The notes beneath the pieces are model-generated. The model was not told where the DNA came from and did no database searches. It saw only the letters and a list, made by a program, of their open reading frames with translations. A program made the position numbers and the translations under genes. From positions 1 to 30,342 of IMG/VR virus record IMGVR_UViG_3300042879_001125: a DNA stretch of 30,342 bases. One strand, written 5' to 3'. The DNA comes from a virus. This document shows, piece by piece, positions 1-8,500 of the stretch (its first letter is position 1; each line of letters begins with the position of its first letter).

Positions 1-772
1 TCCATGTGTCAAGCATGTCGTCGATTCCCTTGAAGTGGAATCGAAGAGTCTTGAATCCATGAGCGTCATCCACTTGCCGCGAAATATCGCTGCACTTCTT
101 TTGCAGTAGCGCTAGAAGTTCTGTCGCATCCTGCAATGTCCGAGAGCATGGGCCGGTGGGCTTGCCCTTGGATTTCGTCTTGGCGATCTCCGACTTGATT
201 CGCTTCTTCCTCTCGCCCTTGTCGTGGATCGACACAATCTCGTCCTTGGCGGATTCTGGAATCGCCCCAATCTGAGAGACTTCGGAGAGCGGCATTTCTA
301 GTGCAACTTCACGAATCTCATCCGGGGCCGTATCCAGCACCCTTCCAGCCGCAGCATCGCGATACACCTGTCGTTCGCTTCGCTGTGTCTGCTCGGCGAC
401 TTCTCGAACCACTGCCGTCACCGGGGCCGACGGAGATTCGATCGTTCGCTGATTGACGATTCGGTGGACCAGGACTGCCCGTTGTGCGGGAGTCATGTTC
501 CGCCTCATGAACTGCCAATTCGCCATCCACTTCAGGACTGCCGTTCGATCTGCGAAGTGCATCTCCTCGACGCGATACGGGAGTCCTCGTCTCTGGCAGA
601 TTTTGTATCGACGGTGACCATCGACAATAACGCCGTGGCCCTTCCACACCACAATCGGATCTCTTGCCCCTCCACATTCGACAAGACTTGCCTCTAGGGC
701 AGCATCGTCCTCTTCGTGGCAATCGACCAGGAATGACTCAAACTCTGGGTCAACTTGCAGCAGCATCGACAT
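1..772 (-). CDS. ParB-like N-terminal domain protein, C-terminus cut by window edge
   Basis: This frame stays open from an ATG at 772 to the left edge, giving about 257 codons without a stop. Residues near 33-58 carry the ParB/Srx-type signature: a Gly-x-Arg-Asp-Pro-Ile strand followed by Val-Asp-Gly-His-Arg-Arg-Tyr. A segment WMANWQFMRRNMTPAQR follows, the usual helix after that domain in phage and plasmid ParB-like proteins, and the region beyond it resembles a ParB/KorB helix-turn-helix segment. The start is supported by AAGGA six bases upstream. An in-frame ATG two codons later is possible. The gene overlaps the end of the SMC-like gene by 23 bases, so the two are probably co-translated. 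Known members bind DNA and CTP or act as nucleases. Whether this one serves partition, regulation or DNA cutting cannot be told from the sequence. Confidence 0.85.
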   Translation of the reverse strand, partial: MSMLLQVDPEFESFLVDCHEEDDAALEASLVECGGARDPIVVWKGHGVIVDGHRRYKICQRRGLPYRVEEMHFADRTAVLKWMANWQFMRRNMTPAQRAVLVHRIVNQRTIESPSAPVTAVVREVAEQTQRSERQVYRDAAAGRVLDTAPDEIREVALEMPLSEVSQIGAIPESAKDEIVSIHDKGERKKRIKSEIAKTKSKGKPTGPCSRTLQDATELLALLQKKCSDISRQVDDAHGFKTLRFHFKGIDDMLDTW

Positions 773-2081
773 GGCCGTTCCTTATCACAACAGAGCATAG
801 ATCGTTGTCCTGCTGAGTTCGGGTAACGACTTCCATAATCATCTGGAAGTCACCTTCTTTCAGCATTTCGTCCAGCACTGACAAAGTGTCAGTGTCCAGG
901 CTTGATCCGTCCTCGCACACCAGGAGGCGAAGGGATGGATTGAGGGCCATCCCGATCTTGGTAGAGATCTCCACTCGCTTCGCTTTGTTGGCCTGCTGGA
1001 ATGGAAGTTCTTCGTAGAGAACGCAATCGTCGGTGAGGGACAGCCCCGGAACCGGCCAGTTTGCATTTTTGATCTTGCTGGCCTTCTCCTCAAGGATCTG
1101 CTTGAGGCGATTGGTCAGAGCCTCCGACTGGCTTCGCATGTCTTCCAGTTCGGCCAGTTTCTCCGATCGATTCTTGTTCTCCAGAAACTTCTGGTTCTGG
1201 GATTCGAGTACCGACATCTGCGACTTGATTTCGGTAACGTCGATTTCTGGAGGCATGTTGGAGAGTTCTTCTTCCTCTGCCTTGATTCTGGCTTCCATAG
1301 AAGCCGCAAGGGCGGCAAGGTCAGCCGCTTTCTTTGCAAGCTGTTCGATCTTCTGATTGATCTCTTCGATCTGTTCTTCGGTGGACCGTAGGTTCTTCGT
1401 GCCCGATTCGATGTTTCTTCGCATCTTCTCAAGCGTGCTGTTGTGCTGGACAGCCTCATTCATCTTGTCGGCCAGATCGCCCATGCTGACCATTTCTTTC
1501 GGCGCGTCGTCGTGAGACTTCATGGCGTCAACGACTGCCTTCAGCTTCTTGCCTGCGTTGTTCACTTGGGTTCGCTCGGCATACTTCTCCTTGTATTCCG
1601 AGTCGAGTTCAGACAGGTCCAGGCCAACCAGCTTGACCACCAAGGCCAGTTGCTCCTTGGGTGACATTCTCTCGAACGCCATCGGGTCGAATGCCTTGAG
1701 GCTGTAGAGGCTCTTGAGAAGATCCCTTGGGCTGGCTGCTGGGTCGCCGGTCGAATCGAGGACTTCAAACTCCTCGGACACGCCGCCGCCGACTTTCCGT
1801 TTCATGTGAAGCCTTACGGTGAACCCCTTGTCGTCGTGGAGTTCCTGGCTTCCTGACAACTTGACAGTAACAAAACCAGAGTCTTCGCCTTCGCGTAATG
1901 CGACTTCGGGATAGTCGCTCATTCCCGATCGACCGCACAGAGCCATCAACAGGGCCTTGATTGCAGAGGTCTTTCCCTGCCCGTTCTTCCCTCCGATGAG
2001 GAACAGGTTGTGTCCCTCAAGATCGAATCGAACGTCCTTGATACCCATGACGTTGTGCGCAACGAGTTCCAGCACTTTCAT
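750..2081 (-). CDS. SMC/Rad50-like coiled-coil ATPase
   Basis: The 443-residue protein begins with a strand typical of RecF/SbcC/Rad50 ATPases and has a Walker A loop GGKNGQGKTS at residues 30-39. A long charged coiled coil with repeated Glu/Lys heptads occupies roughly residues 170-345. The C-terminal head returns with LPFQQANKAKR, an ABC-signature-like segment, and a Walker B-like stretch LRLLVCED near residues 384-391 followed by a D-loop-like GSSLD. It is much shorter than bacterial SbcC (about 1000 residues), as is usual for phage AAA_23-type proteins, and no zinc-hook CxxC is visible in the coil. GGAG lies about eight bases before the ATG. It follows a P-loop ATPase and overlaps the ParB-like gene. 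A role in DNA recombination, end processing or replication is likely, but no nuclease partner is visible in the window. Confidence 0.85.
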   Translation of the reverse strand: MKVLELVAHNVMGIKDVRFDLEGHNLFLIGGKNGQGKTSAIKALLMALCGRSGMSDYPEVALREGEDSGFVTVKLSGSQELHDDKGFTVRLHMKRKVGGGVSEEFEVLDSTGDPAASPRDLLKSLYSLKAFDPMAFERMSPKEQLALVVKLVGLDLSELDSEYKEKYAERTQVNNAGKKLKAVVDAMKSHDDAPKEMVSMGDLADKMNEAVQHNSTLEKMRRNIESGTKNLRSTEEQIEEINQKIEQLAKKAADLAALAASMEARIKAEEEELSNMPPEIDVTEIKSQMSVLESQNQKFLENKNRSEKLAELEDMRSQSEALTNRLKQILEEKASKIKNANWPVPGLSLTDDCVLYEELPFQQANKAKRVEISTKIGMALNPSLRLLVCEDGSSLDTDTLSVLDEMLKEGDFQMIMEVVTRTQQDNDLCSVVIRNGHVDAAAS

Positions 2082-2121
2082 AACTCACTCCAGAAAAAGG
2101 GTAGAAGCGACCAGAGTTTGG

Positions 2122-3231
2122 TCAGAACGGTGTTTCTTCAGCCGAGATAGTTTGGCTGGCCTGGGAGTCCATTCGCTTATTCGCCGCCACAGTGGGCAGA
2201 GGCTCCCATCCAAACTTAGCACAGATGCTTTCGTATCCGGTCTTCAGTTCATCAACGTGAAGTTTCTCAATCAGGGTCCATGCCCTGGTTTTGAAAATCT
2301 CTTCCATCAGGTTGAACCGACCCTGCTTGTCTTCGGCGGACTGGCTAGGATACTGCTTTTGAATCGCCTGCTTGACTTCTTCAAGGACGATCTTCCGTTG
2401 GTTGTAAAGCTGATTTCTCTCAGACTCAGAGACAAACAGGTGGGCACTGTCGGCCTTTGGATCGAACGCCATCACCTCGCCTCCGAGGTTCAGGCTGGCG
2501 ATATGCGGCATGAAGTCGGCGAATGTGGGATTCTCGATGCAGATCCCGTCCATCGTGTTTGACCGATCCTTGAGGATCGTCGCAGTCCTGACGGTCCTTG
2601 CCAGTTTCCCGTTATCGTCCATCGCCTGCTCTCGCTGCATCAGCACCAGGAGGCTAGGTTCGTAGCCGGTTTCAGTCTCGCCCTTCATTTTGACGCCGAC
2701 CTTGCTGATCTGCTTCTTGCCGTCTTCGTCTTCGATATGAGCGTACTCATATCCCTGACGGCCAAGCATAATGACATGGTTCGGCTGGGTCAGATAGCGG
2801 TCAGTGAATGGCTTCCAAAGATTCTTAATCGCACCCCAGTCCTCGAACGTAACCCGCTTCTGCTTGAACTCTGGCTGCTTCGATTTGTACGACAAAACCA
2901 AGTCCTGCCAGAAGTGCGTGATCGAGTCGATAATAAGGATTCCGTTGACCCTTGCAACGTGGTCCATGTCATCCAAAAGGGTAGCGAACGACCGAGTGTG
3001 ATCGACTTCAAGGGCGATTCCGGCCTTTCTGAAAGATTCGACCAGCCACCCAGATCCAGTCTCCGTATCGACCATGAACACGGTCCCGATACCGCCTGGG
3101 AGTTGCTTTTTCAGAAGAAGATCATGGAACCCAATCGCGAGTTCCTTTGCCGTGAACGTCTTCCCGGAACCCTGGAGTCCGAGAATCCCTGCCTTGAGAT
3201 ACGCCTGATTCGTCTCTTGCTTCTTAAACAT
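2122..3231 (-). CDS. P-loop ATPase of the phage AAA_24 / Sak4 type
   Basis: The protein (369 residues from the ATG at 3231) has Walker A GLQGSGKT at residues 18-25, a VDTETGS segment near 54-60, and Walker B ILIIDS at 98-103. This order matches RecA-fold phage ATPases of the AAA_24 group, which include Sak4-like annealing proteins. The C-terminal 100 residues are helical and end in a polar tail. An upstream in-frame start at 3297 exists, but 3231 is chosen because GGAG lies seven bases before it and because the longer version would begin inside the -35 box of a good promoter. It is the first gene of the leftward DNA-metabolism unit, 40 bases ahead of the SMC-like gene. Function as a recombination or single-strand-annealing partner is inferred. 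It could also be a replication accessory ATPase. Confidence 0.75.
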   Translation of the reverse strand: MFKKQETNQAYLKAGILGLQGSGKTFTAKELAIGFHDLLLKKQLPGGIGTVFMVDTETGSGWLVESFRKAGIALEVDHTRSFATLLDDMDHVARVNGILIIDSITHFWQDLVLSYKSKQPEFKQKRVTFEDWGAIKNLWKPFTDRYLTQPNHVIMLGRQGYEYAHIEDEDGKKQISKVGVKMKGETETGYEPSLLVLMQREQAMDDNGKLARTVRTATILKDRSNTMDGICIENPTFADFMPHIASLNLGGEVMAFDPKADSAHLFVSESERNQLYNQRKIVLEEVKQAIQKQYPSQSAEDKQGRFNLMEEIFKTRAWTLIEKLHVDELKTGYESICAKFGWEPLPTVAANKRMDSQASQTISAEETPF

Positions 3232-3268
3232 TGCCCTTCTCCGTGATGAATTGCCAGCGAATGACAAT

Positions 3269-3297
3269 AGATTACACGGAGGGCGTTCTTGTGTCAA
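3269..3297 (-). promoter_or_regulatory. Sigma70-like promoter ahead of the ATPase gene
   Basis: On the minus strand a perfect TTGACA (3297-3292) is followed after exactly 17 bases by TAATCT (3274-3269). The -10 box matches TATAAT at only three of six positions. Transcription would begin near 3262, giving a leader of about 30 bases before the ribosome-binding site and ATG of the ATPase gene at 3231. This is the only spacer in the window long enough to hold a promoter. It lies exactly where the late virion genes end and the DNA-metabolism genes begin. Confidence 0.5.
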
Positions 3298-3309
3298 TGG
3301 TCAGGCGGA

Positions 3310-3606
3310 TTATTTTGCCGCTCGCCCCTTAGCGGCAGTGGTTTTCTTGGAGCCTCCAGCCGTCCAGAGTGCTTCGCAAGCCAGTCCCCTTGGCGTGTTT
3401 GGGCTAGCTGTTGCGCAGTTGTGTCTGGCTCGAAAATTCTTCCTGGCACCAGGGCTGATGTTGTGGCCGTACTGCGTATCGCCTGCGTGAATCAATCTCT
3501 CGGCACCGCCCTGACAAACCTTCTTCATCACCTTCTTGCCTGGGCGAGTGGACTTCCTGACTTCTCCGCACCGCATTTGCTTCTTGGCGTCAAGCGTCTT
3601 GCTCAT
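3310..3606 (-). CDS. Small basic His/Cys protein of unknown function
   Basis: A 98-residue, strongly basic protein. Its centre (residues 40-81) has the pattern Ala-Gly-Asp...Tyr-Gly-His-Asn, then an Arg-rich stretch with RARHNC (59-64), then Pro-Arg-Gly-Leu-Ala-Cys near 72-77 and a Trp at 81. The spaced His and Cys residues (His48, His62, Cys64, Cys77, with Cys13 and Cys31 earlier) would allow metal binding, but no named zinc-finger spacing is met. I recall similar small phage proteins of this Arg/His/Cys pattern, without a known function. The N- and C-termini are Lys/Arg/Ala-rich and probably disordered. GAGG lies five bases before the ATG, and the gene begins eight bases after the C1 peptidase stop. 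It is the last gene of the late series. DNA binding or a virion accessory role is possible but unproven. Confidence 0.65.
   Translation of the reverse strand: MSKTLDAKKQMRCGEVRKSTRPGKKVMKKVCQGGAERLIHAGDTQYGHNISPGARKNFRARHNCATASPNTPRGLACEALWTAGGSKKTTAAKGRAAK
3316..3337 (-). terminator. Hairpin at the end of the late gene series, weak terminator candidate
   Basis: A perfect 7-bp inverted repeat, TGCCGCT and AGCGGCA, encloses an eight-base loop. It spans the last codons of the small basic protein gene, whose stop codon ends at 3310. On the minus strand the bases after the stem are A-rich, not T-rich, so it lacks the U-tract of a classical intrinsic terminator. It may act as a 3'-end stabiliser or a partial terminator just before the promoter at 3269-3297. 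The evidence is structural only. Confidence 0.3.
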
Positions 3607-3613
3607 GCTGTCC

Positions 3614-4384
3614 TCAGATTGGTTCGGGAGTTGGGTGAATCATTTCGGCGGGACCATACCCGATGAAGGTCGAGTATCGGTGCTTGATGGCTCGATCGAT
3701 CGACGCCTCGGTCCATTCGTGGACGCCATCGCCGTTCCATCGCTTGCCCCAAGAGTTGATGTTTCTGACGTTGCCGCTCTTGCTGCGGAACCAGAAGAAC
3801 GTCGAGTGACCGCCGCCAGCCGGTTGCCAGTTGCTAACGATTTCCCGATCACATGAGTCTCCCCACATGACCCCGATCTGAACCGGCAAGCCGAGGTCGA
3901 TCCAGGCCAGCAAATCTTGCGTTCTGGAAAACGGCTTTGTGACGGCTAGCTTGTAGGAATAGTTGGCACCTTCCGGCTCCCGGTTGTTGTACTGCTGCGG
4001 GTACGGCCAGTCGTCCTCAATGCACATCCCATGTTGAGTGGCAACCCATTGGCCCCCGCTCAGGGTGGAGCCTCGATCCCCGACAATCCCGTCTCGCTTT
4101 TGGGACAGGTAGTATCCTGCCGCCGCACTGAACTTGATCTTTCGTCCAGTGTGCAGCCAGAAGCAGGCACCGAAGATCCCGGCAAGAGCTTGCCCCTGGC
4201 AGGAGCCTTGCCTTCCTTGGTCGCGAACGTCGTACACGCCAGTCGGATCGGAGTCGATTGCCAACTTAGGAAGCACATCCTTGAACTTTGCCATAAGCTC
4301 CAGGGGTTCCTCCCCCCGATTGTCGAGCATGGCCTTACGTTCAAACTCCCAGGCGTATCCGAGTGTTCCTCGTTCCAGCGTCAT
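3614..4384 (-). CDS. Papain-like (C1 family) cysteine peptidase
   Basis: The 256-residue protein shows the full C1 catalytic set in order. Gln56 lies in a DQGxxGSC context with nucleophile Cys62. His193 lies in GGGHSTFFWF, and Asn210 starts NSWG, the classical Asn motif of papain enzymes. The usual CWAFA after the Cys is replaced by CQGQALA, so the sequence is divergent but the key residues are intact. No signal peptide or long inhibitory propeptide is evident; about 50 residues precede the Gln. Its start overlaps the stop of the secreted Gly-Pro-linker protein gene (ATGA), which implies coupled expression. In a late phage operon it could cut virion proteins during assembly, act at the host surface during entry, or attack a protein-rich cell envelope at lysis. 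Enzyme class is clear from motifs. The biological target is inference. Confidence 0.85.
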   Translation of the reverse strand: MTLERGTLGYAWEFERKAMLDNRGEEPLELMAKFKDVLPKLAIDSDPTGVYDVRDQGRQGSCQGQALAGIFGACFWLHTGRKIKFSAAAGYYLSQKRDGIVGDRGSTLSGGQWVATQHGMCIEDDWPYPQQYNNREPEGANYSYKLAVTKPFSRTQDLLAWIDLGLPVQIGVMWGDSCDREIVSNWQPAGGGHSTFFWFRSKSGNVRNINSWGKRWNGDGVHEWTEASIDRAIKHRYSTFIGYGPAEMIHPTPEPI

Positions 4385-5178
4385 TTGACTTGCTCCAGTG
4401 CCGATGCAATCTCGTTGAGTGCGAAGAACCAGTTGTCTCGCGTAAAGAACTTCCGCCTTTGCTGCTCAAGAGCAAGAGCCTTGGTGACTTCGTTCTTCCA
4501 GATATTCCATTGCCTGCACGATTCTTGGTCAGTGCATTGCTTGTCCTGGAACTTTCGGTCGATGTCACGAATAACCGTCTGAATATCAGAAATCCCGCTC
4601 TGGCCGAAAAGCCTGTCGGCACCATCCTTGTAGAATCCGGCAATCTTCAAGGCCAAAGCGGGGTCTTTGGGAGCGTTTTGAAAAGCGACCAAGCCGACGT
4701 TGTAGTCGTTCAGCACGTTGGGCGCTGGGTCGGGCGTCGGCTCTGGTCCAGGCCCCGGTCCAGGTCCGGGCGGAACGGGCTGAGTGCCCTCGATCTTTAC
4801 GACGATCTGCTGCCGCTTGATCCCCAGTTCTGGGTCAAACGCGACCGCCTCAATCAAGTAATCCCCTGGGGTTCCGGTGAGAATGTAAACCACCACGCCA
4901 GGGGCCAGAGAGATTTGGTCAAGAGTCCCGGACTCTTGGATCGACTTTCTCGCCGTAACGTCCACGAACTTCATGTTGTGTTCGACGACGACTTTCGCCG
5001 CCGACACAACTGATGCACCCGTAAGCCCTTCGGCTACGACGGTCTTCCCGTAAATCTCAGGCTGAGACTCTGACTTGATCTCAACCACCTTCGTCGGCCT
5101 AGCCACGATAGAAAGCTGGGCAGGGTCTTGAAAGACGATCGCGAAAACCGCAGTAGTCAAAAGGGCGATGGCGTTCAT
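4381..5178 (-). CDS. Secreted protein with Gly-Pro linker, unknown function
   Basis: The 265-residue protein begins with a hydrophobic segment (residues 2-16) that reads as a signal peptide or a single N-terminal anchor. A beta-rich domain with alternating Val/Ile strands covers about 22-130. A linker at 132-154 consists of repeated Gly-Pro and Pro-Asp/Glu pairs. The C-terminal 110 residues are helical, include two Cys residues in QCTDQESC, and end in a Trp/Phe-rich helix. Gly-Pro linkers of this kind are common in planctomycete secreted proteins, which supports such a host. No catalytic motif is visible. It is coupled to the C1 peptidase by a four-base overlap, so it may be a carrier, substrate, inhibitor or surface anchor for that enzyme. 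That relation is inferred from position only. Confidence 0.7.
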   Translation of the reverse strand: MNAIALLTTAVFAIVFQDPAQLSIVARPTKVVEIKSESQPEIYGKTVVAEGLTGASVVSAAKVVVEHNMKFVDVTARKSIQESGTLDQISLAPGVVVYILTGTPGDYLIEAVAFDPELGIKRQQIVVKIEGTQPVPPGPGPGPGPEPTPDPAPNVLNDYNVGLVAFQNAPKDPALALKIAGFYKDGADRLFGQSGISDIQTVIRDIDRKFQDKQCTDQESCRQWNIWKNEVTKALALEQQRRKFFTRDNWFFALNEIASALEQVK

Positions 5179-5195
5179 CGTAGTTCCGTGAATCC

Positions 5196-5504
5196 TTACA
5201 GAAGAGAGATGATCTTGATGATGATAGCGATAATCTCGTCGGCGTTGTCAAGCAGCCAATCGAGAAACCTGATTCCGTCTGCCGGGGCCTGGGGCCTTGC
5301 GGCAATTTCTAGGAGGGCAGAATCAATCACATCGCCATCCCGAAGGGCCTGCTGTAGCTGATTCTTCTGCTCTGGCGTCAGCTTGGGGTTGTTTCGGATT
5401 TGGCCGCGAATGAACGCCCGTAGCATTGGCCTATTGCCAAACATCCTCTGCCGTCGCTCCAGTGTCTTCGATCCCATCAGTTCTTCGTTGTTCGAGTCCG
5501 ACAT
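5196..5504 (-). CDS. Small protein with hydrophobic C-terminal helix
   Basis: A 102-residue protein with a polar, Arg/Gln-rich, helical N-terminal half and a C-terminal segment (about residues 79-102) that becomes strongly hydrophobic, ending in IIAIIIKIISLL. The end could be a tail anchor, a membrane-active helix or an amphipathic helix; it is interrupted by Asp/Glu at its beginning. GGAG lies seven bases before the ATG, and the gene begins four bases after the 1267-aa gene. Its place between giant virion proteins and a secreted protein/peptidase pair is where phages often keep lysis genes, so a holin-like role is conceivable. No family is recognised. Confidence 0.7.
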   Translation of the reverse strand: MSDSNNEELMGSKTLERRQRMFGNRPMLRAFIRGQIRNNPKLTPEQKNQLQQALRDGDVIDSALLEIAARPQAPADGIRFLDWLLDNADEIIAIIIKIISLL

Positions 5505-5508
5505 TTCG

Positions 5509-8500
5509 TCACTCCATAGATTGAGACTTCATCAGGTTGGCACGTTGCTTTTCCTGTTCCTTGAGCGCCTTGCGCTTCTTTGTTTCCTCGGCAAGCATAT
5601 TCGCAATCGATTGAAGTTGCAAGATTTCCATCTGCTCGTCGGGCGAAAGAGTCGCCATTTCTTCCTTTGGATAGTACGTCCGAAGGAACTGCTTGGCCCC
5701 TCTCTTGACCATCTGCTGTTCAACGAATCCTCGTAGCAACTGATCTTTGACGGCTGGGCTTACGTCGGTGACTTTGATACCCGTCAGGAGGTTTGCTGCT
5801 TTGGCAAGGCTGTTCTTTCTGGTATCGGTCAGTTGGCGTGCAATCGTTAGGAATGGGCTGATGGGGCTGTTTGCCGCAAGGAACTCGATCGGTTCTTGGT
5901 AGGCGAATCGCACTGGCTTTTCCAGTCCTGTCAGGTTGGCCATCAGTCGCCCGATGTTTGGGTCTTGGTCTGCAAGCTCCCGGCCCCCGGTAGGCGTCCT
6001 CTGGAAGAACGACTCTCCAGATCCCCACTCGATTGCACCCTTCACAAGCGGGTTCATTCGGCTGATAGTCTCTCCGATCGCACCGCGACCGCCGCCGCTG
6101 AGGAACGCGAAGGGATCTTCAAACGCAAACCCAAACCCAGTGACGTACCTGTCCGTTCCCGCTGGCTTGCCGTAATCCAGTGGCGTCCCGGTCGTTGGGA
6201 TACTCACCGATTCGGCGACGTAATCGGGCGTCAGTTCATCGTTCTCGGAAGTTCTCCCAGACTGCCGAATGAGTTGAGATTGAAGCCCTCCGGGGTTCTG
6301 GGCGAGATACCGCAGTTCTTCAGGAATGGTCCCTCTGGTGAACTTGTAGAACGGAAAGAGCCTCGTCATTCGCTGAAGTTCGAGCTTCGTGTAGTTCCTG
6401 GAACCGTAGTCAACCTGAGCCTCCGCGACTCTCCTGGCCGCGACAACTGGATCGTATCCCTGTCGCATCAAATAGATCATCGGGCTGGTTCTAGCGAACG
6501 CCTCGATCGCACCTCCCAAGTATTTCCCGGAAGTGACCGGCGCTAGCTTGTCAACATTGATCCAGTCCTTCACCTTCCAAGAACTATCGTCAGACATACC
6601 GGCGACTTTGCGAGCGAACTCACGGAACGATAGGACTTTGTTTCCTCTTCCTGTTACGCCCCCAAGTATTTCCGAAATGCTTCCCGGATCTGGGTCAACG
6701 GTTGCACCGATCTTGTTAGCCAGTTCGCCTCCGAGCCTTGGCCCCTGGCCCGATGCAGCCAGCATTCGTCCTAGAACTTCGGTCGCTTTCTGGTCGTCAA
6801 ACTGGTCAAGGCTGTTGCCCATCTCAGTCCAGTATTCACGCACCTTGGGAATCTTGCTAGCATTCCGAACCGTCTTGCCTCGCATGAGATCCCAGGTGTC
6901 TTTGAGCGACTGAACGTCGATCATGTTTCGCAGGGCATTCTTGAGTGTAGCACTCATCAGGTTGCGAACGTGGAACGCTGGACGAACGCCGGTGAGCATT
7001 GCCTTGTGAAAGTTCATTGCTGAATCGTATAGCTCGTACCAGCGAGTCGTAGACTCTGGGGCGGTAAACGGCTTAATGAATCGCAAGATGTCTTCAGCGA
7101 TGTCGTTGCGGACAAACATTCCCTTCGGGTCAATGTCGGATGCCTGTGCAATGCCTCGTCTTTCAAGCTCCTCAGCGATTCTCGGAAGGAATCCATCCAT
7201 GTCCTCAAGCGGCAGGAGATCGCCAGCTTCATCCGTCACTAGCTGCCCTGGCTTCAGGCGTAGCTTGGAAATCATCTTCAGTAATGGCTGGTTCTGCCCG
7301 CGAACGTATGTGTTCTGGATGACACCCGGTTCTGCAAGAAGTTTCACGGCATTCTCAAGTTGCTTCTCGTAGTCGGACGCGACCGATCGTCGAACGATGA
7401 AGTCTGCAAACGGACTGTTGGTGAAGATCCCATTGGCAAGGTCTTCGCTCGCTTGGTTCTCCATGAACTTTCCAAGAGCCTTGAATCTGTCTTTCGTTTT
7501 TGGTGTTTTGCGGGGTATCAGCGGCTTTGGCTCCTGGCCTTTCGCTACGCGCTCCTGATTCTGCTTGGAGATTTTCGCATTCTTGATGTCAATCTCTTTA
7601 TTGATCGCCTCGATTCGCCTTCGTTCCTCAAGGGTCGTGTATCTATCTGGGACGATGTTTCCAAATTTTGCCCTTAGCGCTTCGGCAATCGTGTCCGAAT
7701 CGGCACTTGAGTCGATAAGCTGCCAGATGTCTTCGTCCGAAAGAACTTCGTTGAGTGTCTTTTCTGCTCCCGGAATGTCTCGGAAGAAGTCAAGTCGAGC
7801 CTTCTGTCCAAAGTCATTGGCTGCGAATGCTGTCGTCTGGGTGGCTCCCTTGACCTTCCCTCCGGATTTCTGCCGAGCGAAGTAGTCGGCATACATATCG
7901 TTCAGGTACTTCATTGGGATGCCGTAGTGTTGGGCAGTGTTGAGCATTCGTTGCCCTGCCCCCTTCAGGACGCCAAGGGCTTCCTGGATTTTTTGCGGCT
8001 GTCTCTCAAGAGGACTCTTCAGTTCCATGAGTCCCTGGAGCCTATTCACTTCGTCGGCATTGTTCACGCCGAAGTTGGTAATGAGGTTGTCTACCGCATC
8101 GACCACTTCTTGGTCTTGAGTCGCAAGGAAGTTCGGATCGCTGAATAGCTTTTGAATGTCAGTTGCTTTGTCTTTGACAAACCCTGCTCGCATTAAAGGT
8201 GCTGCGGCATTCTGGAAGTCGAGAGGTGTTAGGCCGATCTCAGTCTTTGCCGTCAGTAATTCCCGAAGTTTTTCCTGCCCTTCTTCTGTCACAAACTCAG
8301 TTCCCTTGAGTTCGTCCATAACGTCGTAGGCTTCCATCTTCGCGCCGTATCGACCGGCCTGCTGGTCCTCGAATGCTTGGCGTGCGTAGGCCCTGGCGGT
8401 TGGGGAGCGAGTTTCGTTGGATCGCTTGCTAAACCAGTTCATCATGTCATTGACTGGTGCGATGTCGCTTCCGAGAGCTTTCAGAGGCTTGCCAAACTGA

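Noticed and set aside
318-722. Minus-strand 134-codon frame rich in Arg, Gly and Ser
   Set aside because: It lies in another frame of the ParB-like gene, which has a clear domain motif and a ribosome-binding site. Its composition is typical of a shadow frame.
1957-2562. Plus-strand 201-codon frame
   Set aside because: It crosses antisense to the SMC-like and P-loop ATPase genes, both of which have intact motifs. No domain is visible in the plus frame.
4363-5013. Plus-strand 216-codon frame
   Set aside because: Antisense to the secreted Gly-Pro-linker gene; Arg/Leu-rich composition and no recognisable domain.
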